Below are positions 56,101-64,000 of a DNA stretch of 64,000 nt, piece by piece. This stretch comes from Bostrychus sinensis. Lineage: Eukaryota > Chordata > Actinopteri > Gobiiformes > Eleotridae. The DNA lies in contig CM036247.1 in NCBI GenBank assembly GCA_020698575.1, positions 38,248 to 102,247 of the forward strand, in the 5' to 3' direction. A program made the position numbers and the translations under genes. The notes beneath the pieces are model-generated. The model did not search any database and was not told where the DNA came from. It saw nothing but the letters and a program-made list of their open reading frames with translations. Each line of letters starts with the position of its first letter. Position 1 is the first letter of the stretch.

Positions 56101-59100
56101 TAACTCAGTCTCATTAACTCAGTCTCATTAACTCAGTCTTGTTAACTCAGTCTCGTCTCGTTAACTCAGTCTCATTAACTCAGTCTCATGAACTCAGTCT
56201 CGTTTTGTTAACTCAGTCTTGTCTCGTTAACTCAGTCTCGTTAACTCAGTCTCGTTAACTCAGTCTTGTCTCGTTAACTCAGTCTCGTTAACTCAGTCTT
56301 GTTAACTCAGTCTTGTCTCGTTAACTCAGTCTCGTTAACTCAGTCTTGTTAACTCAGTCTTGTCTCGTTAACTCAGTCTCGTCTTGTTAACTCAGTCTCG
56401 TTAACTCAGTCTCGTTAACTCAGTCTTGTTTACTCAGTCTTGTCTCGTTAACTCAGTCTCATTAACTCAGTCTTGTTAACTCAGTCTCGTCTCGTTACCT
56501 CAGTCTCGTTAACTCAGTCTCGTTAACTCAGTCTCGTTAACTCAGTCTTGTTAACTCAGTCTTGTCTCGTTAACTCAGTCTCGTTAACTCAGTCTTGTTA
56601 ACTGAGTCTTGTCTCGTTAACTCAGTCTTGTTAACTCAGTCTTGTTAACTCAGTCTTGTCTCGTTAACTCAGTCTCGTCTTGTTAACTCAGTCTCGTTAA
56701 CTCAGTCTTGTTAACTCAGTCTCGTCTCGTTAACTCAGTCTCGTTAACTCAGTCTCGTTAACTCAGTCTCGTCTCATTAACTCAGTCTCGTTAACTCAGT
56801 CTTGTCTTGTTAACTCAGTCTCGTTAACTCAGTCTCGTTAACTCAGTCTTGTTAACTCAGTCTTGTCTCGTTAACTCAGTCTTGTTAACTCAGTCTCGTC
56901 TCATTAACTCAGTCTCGTTAACTCAGTCATGTCTTGTTAACTCAGTCTCGTTAACTCAGTCTCGTTAACTCAGTCTCGTTAACTCAGTCTTGTCTCGTTA
57001 ACTCAGTCTCGTTAACTCAGTCTCGTTAACTCAGTCTTGTCTCGTTAACTCAGTCTCGTTAACTCAGTCTCGTTAACTCAGTCTTGTCTCGTTAACTCAG
57101 TCTCGTTAACTCAGTCTCGTTAACTCAGTCTCGTTAACTCAGTCTTGTCTCGTTAACTCAGTCTCGTTAACTCAGTCTTGTCTCGTTAACTCAGTCTCGT
57201 TAACTCAGTCTTGTCTTGTTAACTCAGTCTCGTTAACTCAGTCTCGTTAACTCAGTCTCGTTAACTCAGTCTTGTCTCGTTAACTCAGTCTCGTTAACTC
57301 AGTCTTGTCTCGTTAACTCAGTCTCGTTAACTCAGTCTTGTCTCGTTAACTCAGTCTCGTTAACTCAGTCTTGTCTTGTTAACTCAGTCTCGTTAACTCA
57401 GTCTCGTTAACTCAGTGTCGTAGGATTTGTTAAACCATCTGTGTCTGTTCTCAGTTTGGCAGAGGATGGTCAGGCTCCTCCCCCCTCCTGTCCGTCATCT
57501 GCTCGTCCAATCAGATCGTCTGCCGGCGCACGTGCTCAGAGCGCTGCTGGGAGCCCTCAGCGGAGCAGGTAACCCTCAGTACTCAGGTACCTACCTCCGA
57601 AAGTACTGCTACTGCAAAGTAATAGTACTCCAGTAAAAGTAACAAGACCCAGAGTAGGGCTGCACGATACGGGAAACACTTGCGATATTTGATAACTATT
57701 GTTGAATATTGTGATAATATTTTTGTGATGTTTCAAAATAGGGCTTACCTTTCTGACACAGTTAAATTCACTTAAAACAAAAATGTAAATCTCTGTGTTC
57801 ACAAGTCAGAACTAAACACAGACTCAACCACGAATAAGAAAAAACAAAAACTGTGACTAAATTTATTCTGCTAAAACTGGACTTTTTAAACATTTTCATT
57901 TAACGCTCTGGGACTGATCCGATCAGTTAGAGATATGTGCAGCACTAACAGAACGTCTTCAGGAAACTGCTTCCTACAAAAATGTTATAACTGTAAGGTT
58001 TTATAAGATGGAGGCTTCCTGAAAGGGCCCGCCTCCTCTCTGTACACTCGATCCGATTGGCTTTCTCCTGCTGAACGCTTGAATCTGATTGGCTGCTGTC
58101 CTCAGTCCTGTTTCTAGGCCTCGCCTACGACCTGCCCCTGAGTCTGGAGCTGAAGCTGACGACAGGAGCTCTCTTCACCGGTGAGTCCTGGTCTAGACCT
58201 GGTTTAATCCTGGTTTAGTCCTGGTCTAGACCTGGTTTAATCCTGGTTTAGTCCTGGTCTAGACCTGGTTTAATCCTGGTTTAGTCCTGGTCTAGACCTG
58301 GTTTAATCCTGGTTTAGTCCTGGTCTAGACCTGGTTTAATCCTGGTTTAGTCCTGGTCTAGACCTGGTTTAGACCTGGTTTAGTCCTGGTCTAGACCTGG
58401 TTTAATCCTGGTTTAGTCCTGGTCTAGACCTGGTTTAATCCTGGTTTAGTCCTGGTCTAGACCTGGTTTAATCCTGGTTTAGTCCTGGTCTAGACCTGGT
58501 TTAGACCTGGTTTAGTCCTGGTCTAGACCTGGTTTAATCCTGGTTTAGTCCTGGTCTAGACCTGGTTTAATCCTGGTTTAGTCCTGGTCTAGACCTGGTT
58601 TAGACCTGGTTTAGTCCTGGTGTAGACCTGGTTTAATCCTGGTTTAGTCCTGGTTTAGTCCTGGTCTAGACCTGGTTTAGACCTGATGTAGACCTGGTGT
58701 AGACCAGGTTTAGACCTGGTTTAGACCTGGTTTAGACCTACTGTAGTTCTAGTCCAGTCCCTGGTCTTGTCACAGGTGTGTGCGCGGTGGGCGGGGCTTT
58801 CTCGTCCTTTGTCAGGTGTTCTCTCCTGCTCAGTTTTCCCATGATGCTCGGCTCCAGGGGCAGAGCCTACGTCCTGCTGCTGCTCATCTCTGTCCTCTAC
58901 ACAGGTAACACCTCACCTGTACAGGTGTGTCTGTGGACATTTAGAGACACCCTCACCTGTACAGGTGTCTGTGGACATTTAGAGATGCTCACCTGTACAG
59001 GTGTGTCTGTGGACATTTAGAGACGCTCTCACCTGTACAGGTGTCTGTGGACATTTAGAGACGCTCTCACCTGTACAGGTGTCTGTGGACATTTAGAGAC

Positions 59101-62100
59101 GCTCTCACCTGTACAGGTGTGTCTGAGGACATTTAGAGACACTCTCACCTGTACAGGTGTGTCTGAGGACATTTAGAGACACTCTCACCTGTACAGGTGT
59201 CTGTGGACATTTAGAGACGCTCTCACCTGTACAGGTGTGTCTGAGGACATTTAGAGACGCTCTCACCTGTACAGGTGTGTCTGTGGACATTTAGAGACAC
59301 TCTCACCTGTACAGGTGTGTCTGTGGACATTTAGAGACGCTCTCACCTGTACAGGTGTCTGTGGACATTTAGAGACGCTCTCACCTGTACAGGTGTCTGT
59401 GGACATTTAGAGATGCTCACCTGTACAGGTGTCTGTGGACATTTAGAGACACCCTCACCTGTACAGGTGTGTCTGAGGACATTTAGAGACACTCTCACCT
59501 GTACAGGTGTGTCTGAGGACATTTGGAGACGCTCTCACCTGTACAGGTGTCTGTGGACATTTAGAGACGCTCTCACCTGTACAGGTGTGTCTGAGGACAT
59601 TTAGAGACGCTCTCACCTGTACAGGTGTCTGTGGACATTTAGAGACGCTCTCACCTGTACAGGTGTGTCTGTGGACATTTAGAGACGCTCTCACCTGTAC
59701 AGGTGTCTGTGGACATTTAGAGACGCTCCTCACCTGTACAGGTGTGTCTGAGGACATTTAGAGACACTCTCACCTGTACAGGTGAGTCTGTGGACATTCA
59801 GAGACGCTCTTCACCTGTACAGGTGTGTCTGAGGACATTTAGAGACGCTCCTCACCTGTACAGGTGTGTCTGAGGACATTTAGAGACGCTCCTCACCTGT
59901 ACAGGTGAGTCTGTGGACATTCAGAGACACTCTTCACCTGTACAGGTGTGTCTGAGGACATTTAGAGACGCTCCTCACCTGTACAGGTGTGTCTGAGGAC
60001 ATTTAGAGACGCTCCTCACCTGTACAGGTGAGTCTGTGGACATTCAGAGACATGTGTGTCCAGGTCCGGTGCAGAACATCCAGAGGAACGTGGAAGCTGC
60101 TGCTCTGAGTCTGAGCTGTAACCTGGACCTTCAGCTCAACAACAGCCGTCTGCTCTGGAGACAAACTGTGGCTCCCTTCATCAGCATCGCACAGGAGCTC
60201 ACTGTGAGTCTACAGACCTGGTTTAGACCTGGTTTAGTCCTGGTTTAGACCTGGTTTAGACCTGGTTTAGTCCTGGTTTCGACCTGGTTTAGTCCTGGTT
60301 TAGACCTGACTCAGACCTGGTTTAGACCTGGTTTAGTCCTGGTTTAGTCCTGGTGTAGCCCTGGTTCTGACATGGTTTGACTCTGGTTCTGGTCCGTGTT
60401 GGTCCAGGACAGTACTTCTGAGTTCGAGGAGGAGACCTTAAACGTCAGTGGGAAGTTCCAGACGTTCAGACAGGAAGTGCTGCGTCAGTACGGATCAGAG
60501 CCGTTAGCCGTCGATGCTAACGCTAACGACACGCAGCAGCAGTTCACTACAAGGACCATGATGCAGTGCGACGGTGAGGCCCCACTAAAACCTGTGCCCC
60601 TCTCTGATTGGTCGGTGTGTGCTCCTCTGTGATTGGTCGGTGTGTTACCTGTGCTCCTCTGTGATTGGTTGGTGTGTTACCTGTGCTCCTCTCTGATTGG
60701 TTGGTGTGTTACCTGTGCTCTTCTGTGATTGGTCGGTATGTTACCTGTGCTCTTCTGTGATTGGTCGGTGTGTTACCTGTGCTCCTCTGTGATTGGTCGG
60801 TGTGTTACCTGTGCTCCTCTCTGATTGGTCGGTGTGTGCTCCTCTCTGATTGGTTGGTATGTTACCTGTGCTCCTCTCTGATTGGTTGGTGTGTGCTCCT
60901 CTCTGATTGGTTGGTGTGTTACCTGTGCTCCTCTCTGATCGGTCGGTGTGTGCTCCTCTCTGATTGGTTGGTGTGTTACCTGTGCTCCTCTGTGATTGGT
61001 TGGTGTGTGCTCCTCTCTGATTGGTCGGTGTGTTACCTGTGCTCCTCTGTGATTGGTCGGTGTGTTACCTGTGCTCCTCTGTGATTGGTCGGTGTGTTAC
61101 CTGTGCTCCTCTCTGATTGGTCGGTGTGTGCTCCTCTCTGATTGGTCGGTGTGTTACCTGTGCTCCTCTGTGATTGGTCGGTGTGTTACCTGTGCTCCTC
61201 TGTGATTGGTTGGTATGTTACCTGTGCTCCTATCTGATTGGTCGGTGTGTTACCTGTGCTCCTCTGTGATTGGTCGGTGTGTTACCTGTGCTCCTCTCTG
61301 ATTGGTCGGTGTGTTACCTGTGCTCCTCTGTGATTGGTCGGTGTGTTACCTGTGCTCCTCTCTGATTGGTCGGTGTGTTACCTGTGCTCCTCTGTGATTG
61401 GTCGGTGTGTTACCTGTGCTCCTCTGTGATTGGTCGGTGTGTTACCTGTGCTCCTCTCTGATTGGTCGGTGTGTTACCTGTGCTCCTCTGTGATTGGTCG
61501 GTGTGTTACCTGTGCAGGTGTGGTGCAGGAGGCTATGCGGCGCTGCTCGGCCTGGTTCGACCTGAAGTGGACCGAGTGCATGGCCACAGTCTCAGTCCCG
61601 GTCCTGAACCACGTCCTGTGTGTCCCCATGAAGTTCAACTTCCTCTGTGACGTCCTCCAAGGTCAGTCCTGGTCTAGTCCTGGTCTAGTCCTGGTCTAGT
61701 CCTGGTCTAGTCCTGGTCTAGTTCTGGTCTAGTCCTGGTCTAGTTCTGGTCTAGTCCTGGTCTAGTTCTGGTCTAGTCCTGGTCTAGTCCTGGTCTAGTC
61801 CTGGTCCAGTCCTGGTCTAGTCCTGGTCTAGTCCTGGTCCAGTCCTGGTCTAGTCCTGGTCTAGTCCTGGTCTAGTCCTGGTTTAGACCTGGTTTAGTCC
61901 TGGTTTAGTCCTGGTTTAGACCTTTGTGTTTGGTGGTACTCTGTTCTTCACTCTCCTGTCTGCTCTCTCCTGGTTTGGACTAACCTGCTCTGGTCTGGTC
62001 TGGACCTGGACTCAGTGATGACCCCCTGGTGCAGAGAGCGCCTCCCGGTGGAAGGAAACCTGGGCCAGCTCTGGGACCAGCTGAACCAGTCCATGACCCA

Positions 62101-62137
62101 GTTTGACCAGGAGTTCAGAGCCCAGATGGTTCTGGAG
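53085..62137 (+). CDS. dcst1: DC-STAMP domain-containing protein 1 (N-terminal part, eight exons)
   Basis: DCST1 is the partner of DCST2 in the sperm membrane and is needed for fertilisation; mammalian DCST1 also has a RING-type region with reported ubiquitin-ligase activity. Eight plus-strand exons join in phase into 309 residues: 53085-53121, 57455-57568, 58106-58180, 58776-58904, 60064-60203, 60408-60573, 61518-61661 and 62016-62137. Landmarks in order are an N-terminal helix (MVRLLPPPVRHLLV), a membrane segment (VLFLGLAYDLPLSLEL), a second and third (CAVGGAFSSFVRCSLLLSF, then YVLLLLISVLYTG), then an extracellular part with PVQNIQRN, Asn glycosylation sites LNVS, ANDT and LNQS, and a cysteine-rich block RRCSAWFDLKWTEC. 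The remaining exons, including the second half of the DC-STAMP domain, lie beyond the right edge. Introns 3 to 8 are almost entirely minisatellite. Confidence 0.87.
53122..54720. other. dcst1 intron 1, left part: AT-rich with CCCTGTTAC words
   Basis: No exon is seen. A short motif, GTCAGCCCTGTTACC or its complement, occurs several times between 53826 and 54395, including an inverted pair at about 54146-54197. This is probably an old transposon remnant. Confidence 0.45.
54735..57418. repeat. 2.7-kb array (CGTTAACTCAGTCT)n, dcst1 intron 1
   Basis: A 14-bp unit with CATTAACTCAGTCT and TGTTAACTCAGTCT variants and 19-bp units carrying an extra CGTCT. Each unit holds GTTAAC, a palindrome. Higher-order blocks recur: a rare CATGAACTC variant occurs near 55459, 55919 and 56187. 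The array ends about 35 bp before the exon 2 acceptor. Confidence 0.96.
57455..57568 (+). CDS. dcst1: dcst1 exon 2
   Basis: Encodes FWQRMVRLLPPPVRHLLVQS and AHVLRALLGALSGA. TTCTCAG acceptor, GTAACC donor, phase 1 at both ends. Confidence 0.87.
57655..57947. mobile_element. hAT-like MITE in dcst1 intron 2
   Basis: Begins TAGGGCTGCACGATA and ends TATGTGCAGCACTA, imperfect inverted ends of the form TAGNGCTGCAC common among fish hAT MITEs. It is about 293 bp with no coding capacity. The flanking 8-mers do not match well, so a target duplication has decayed or the end is slightly off. Confidence 0.6.
58106..58180 (+). CDS. dcst1: dcst1 exon 3
   Basis: Encodes VLFLGLAYDLPLSLELKLTT and GALFT. The acceptor GTCCTCAG was preferred over a nearby TTTCTAG because only the first keeps phase. 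Donor GTGAGT. Confidence 0.85.
58187..58745. repeat. 11-bp array (CCTGGTTTAGA)n filling dcst1 intron 3
   Basis: Units CCTGGTCTAGA, CCTGGTTTAAT and CCTGGTTTAGT ordered in a repeating 33-bp triplet. It starts at the donor (GTGAGTCCTGG). Confidence 0.95.
58776..58904 (+). CDS. dcst1: dcst1 exon 4
   Basis: Encodes VCAVGGAFSSFVRCSLLLSF, MMLGSRGRAYVLLLL and ISVLYT, two membrane segments around the Ser-Arg-Gly-Arg turn typical of the family. Phase 1 at both ends. Confidence 0.9.
58912..60045. repeat. About 39-bp palindrome-bearing array filling dcst1 intron 4
   Basis: About 29 units with GACATTTAGAGACGCTC and the CACCTGTACAGGTG palindrome, as at 15460-16930. It starts 7 bp after the donor and ends about 20 bp before the next acceptor, so the intron is nearly all repeat. 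Each unit contains CAGGTGTGT or CAGGTGAGT, possible decoy donors in transcript sense. Confidence 0.96.
60064..60203 (+). CDS. dcst1: dcst1 exon 5
   Basis: Encodes PVQNIQRNVEAAALSLSCNL, then NNSRLLWRQTVAPFISIAQE. TGTGTCCAG acceptor, GTGAGT donor, ends in phase 0. Confidence 0.9.
60211..60372. repeat. 11-bp (CCTGGTTTAGA)n in dcst1 intron 5
   Basis: About 14 units, some degenerate, filling most of the 204-bp intron from the donor onward. Confidence 0.9.
60408..60573 (+). CDS. dcst1: dcst1 exon 6
   Basis: Encodes DSTSEFEEETLNVSGKFQTF then VLRQYGSEPLAVDANANDTQ, an acidic extracellular segment with two N-glycosylation sites. Donor GTGAGG. Confidence 0.9.
60593..61515. repeat. About 32-bp array filling dcst1 intron 6
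   Basis: About 29 units containing CTCTGTGATTGGTCGGTGTG and TTACCTGTGCTCCT, some shortened. Every unit carries GATTGG, an inverted CCAAT box. The last unit merges into the acceptor TTACCTGTGCAG. Confidence 0.95.
61518..61661 (+). CDS. dcst1: dcst1 exon 7
   Basis: Encodes VVQEAMRRCSAWFDLKWTEC, then VLNHVLCVPMKFNFLCDVLQ. The cysteine spacing is typical of the DCST extracellular loop. The acceptor CTGTGCAG is part of the last repeat unit. Confidence 0.9.
61666..61922. repeat. 11-bp (TCCTGGTCTAG)n in dcst1 intron 7
   Basis: About 22 units from the donor (GTCAGTCCTGG) onward. Confidence 0.94.
62016..62137 (+). CDS. dcst1: dcst1 exon 8 (last one in the window)
   Basis: Encodes VMTPWCRERLPVEGNLGQLW then LNQSMTQFDQEFRAQMVLE. 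Acceptor GGACTCAG, donor GTGAGG, phase 0. Confidence 0.88.
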
Positions 62138-62209
62138 GTGAGGACCTGGAGCTGGACCTGGACTAGGGACCGTGGACGACAGTTTTTAGTTAAACATAAG
62201 ACAGGACTC

Positions 62210-64000
62210 AGTCTAACCCGGTCTCTCTCTGGTCTCTCTCTGACCTCTCTCTGGTCTCTCTCTGGTCTCTCTCTGACCTCTCTCTGGTCTCTCTCTGACC
62301 TCTCTCTGGCCTCTCTCTGACCTCTCTCTGGTCTCTCTCTGACCTCTCTCTGGTCTCTCTCTGGCCTCTCTCTGGTCTCTCTCTGGTCTCTCTCTGACCT
62401 CTCTCTGGTCTCTCTCTGGTCTCTCTCTGGTCTCTCTCTGACCTCTCTCTGGTCTCTCTCTGGCCTCTCTCTGGTCTCTCTCTGGTCTCTCTCTGGTCTC
62501 TCTCTGGTCTCTCTCTGACCTCTCTCTGGTCTCTCTCTGGTCTCTCTCTGGTCTCTCTCTGGTCTCTCTCTGACCTCTCTCTGGTCTCTCTCTGGCCTCT
62601 CTCTGGTCTCTCTCTGGTCTCTCTCTGGTCTCTCTCTGGTCTCTCTCTGACCTCTCTCTGACCTCTCTCTGGTCTCTCTCTGGTCTCTCTCTGGTCTCTC
62701 TCTGACCTCTCTCTGGTCTCTCTCTGGTCTCTCTCTGACCTCTCTCTGACCTCTCTCTGGTCTCTCTCTGGTCTCTCTCTGGTCTATCTCTGACCTCTCT
62801 CTGGTCTCTCTCTGGTCTCTCTCTGGCCTCTCTCTGGTCTCTCTCTGACCTCTCTCTGACCTCTCTCTGGTCTCTCTCTGGTCTCTCTCTGACCTCTCTC
62901 TGACCTCTCTCTGACCTCTCTCTGGTCTCTCTCTGGTCTATCTCTGACCTCTCTCTGGTCTCTCTCTGGTCTCTCTCTGGCCTCTCTCTGGTCTCTCTCT
63001 GACCTCTCTCTGACCTCTCTCTGACCTCTCTCTGACCTCTCTCTGGTCTCTCTCTGGTCTTTCTCTGGCGTCTCTCTGGCCTCTCTCTGGTCTCTCTCTG
63101 ACCTCTCTCTGGCCTCTCTCTGACCTCTCTCTGGTCTCTCTCTGACCTCTCTCTGGTCTCTCTCTGACCTCTCTCTGACCTCTCTCTGGTCTCTCTCTGA
63201 CCTCTCTCTGACCTCTCTCTGGTCTCTCTCTGACCTCTCTCTGGTCTCTCTCTGACCTCTCTCTGGTCTCTCTCTGACCTCTCTCTGACCTTTCTCTGAC
63301 CTCTCTCTGACCTCTCTCTGGTCTCTCTCTGACCTCTCTCTGGTCTCTCTCTGACCTCTCTCTGGTCTCTCTCTGACCTCTCTCTGACCTCTCTCTGGTC
63401 TCTCTCTGACCTCTCTCTGACCTCTCTCTGGTCTCTCTCTGACCTCTCTCTGGTCTCTCTCTGACCTCTCTCTGGTCTCTCTCTGACCTCTCTCTGACCT
63501 TTCTCTGACCTCTCTCTGACCTCTCTCTGGTCTCTCTCTGACCTCTCTCTGGTCTCTCTCTGACCTCTCTCTGGTCTCTCTCTGACCTCTCTCTGACCTT
63601 TCTCTGACCTCTCTCTGACCTCTCTCTGGTCTCTCTCTGGCCTCTCTCTGGTCTCTCTCTGGTCTCTCTCTGGTCTCTCTCTGGTCCCTCTCTGACCTCT
63701 CTCTGGCCTCTCTCTGACCTCTCTCTGGTCTCTCTCTGACCTCTCTCTGGTCTCTGACCTCTCTCTGCCTCTCTCTGGTCTCTCTCTGACCTCTCTCTGG
63801 CCTCTCTCTGGTCTCTCTCTGGCGTCTCTCTGACCTCTCTCTGGCCTCTCTCTGGTCTCTCTCTGGCGTCTCTCTGGCCTCTCTCTGGCCTCTCTCTGGT
63901 CTCTCTCTGGTCTCTCTCTGGCGTCTCTCTGGCCTCTCTCTGGCCTCTCTCTGGTCTCTCTCTGGTCTCTCTCTGGCCTCTCTCTGGTCTCTCTCTGGTC
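62210..64000. repeat. 11-bp array (CTCTCTCTGGT)n in dcst1 intron 8
   Basis: At least 160 units of CTCTCTCTGGT, CTCTCTCTGAC and CTCTCTCTGGC, continuing past the window edge. It is the reverse complement of the dcst2 intron 2 array on the chromosome but has the same sense relative to each gene's transcript. Confidence 0.97.

Noticed and set aside
58778..59761. Short ORFs on both strands made of CTGVCGHLE or KCPQTPVQVR repeats
   Set aside because: Shadows of the palindromic array in dcst1 intron 4.

Overview
The window looks like nuclear DNA of a ray-finned (teleost) fish. It has spliced genes with GT-AG introns, teleost-type tRNA-derived SINEs and MITEs, remnants of fish non-LTR retrotransposons, and a very large amount of minisatellite DNA (well over half of the window). 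No bacterial or phage features are present. The species cannot be named from this sequence.

Layout. 1-10.5 kb is AT-rich and mostly intergenic. It holds a 7-bp minisatellite, a hAT-like MITE, a decayed multi-exon G2E3-like HECT ubiquitin-ligase gene (4369-7684, +), a tRNA-derived fragment and an SGNH/GDSL-type ORF1 remnant. 10.5-17 kb is almost all tandem repeats. At 12.1-15.4 kb (-) lies the 3' part of a non-LTR retrotransposon pol ORF, and three of the minisatellites there appear to have grown out of its own codons. 17.68-29.14 kb (+) is the 5' part of a secreted C-type-lectin-like gene with an 11-kb intron made almost wholly of one 11-bp repeat. 29.14-31.09 kb is disordered, homopolymer-rich sequence that looks like a poorly resolved assembly junction. 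31.09-36.1 kb is a 5-kb array of the same 11-bp unit in reverse orientation.

36.1-62.1 kb is the core of the window: the head-to-head pair dcst2 (-, eight exons found, 36110-52864) and dcst1 (+, eight exons found, 53085-62137, running off the right edge). Start codons are 220 bp apart, so the pair probably shares a bidirectional promoter. Every junction I assigned has GT-AG ends and matching phase. DCST1 and DCST2 are multipass sperm membrane proteins needed for sperm-egg fusion in animals; the products are expected to act together. The C-terminal half of dcst2 is missing from the window.

The most striking pattern is that almost every large intron of these genes carries its own tandem array, and most arrays start within about 25 bp of a 5' splice site. 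One 21-bp array lies inside dcst2 exon 2 and is read in frame. The strongest candidates for something undescribed are this splice-donor-anchored minisatellite expansion, the coding heptad array in dcst2, and the conversion of a retrotransposon ORF into several minisatellites.
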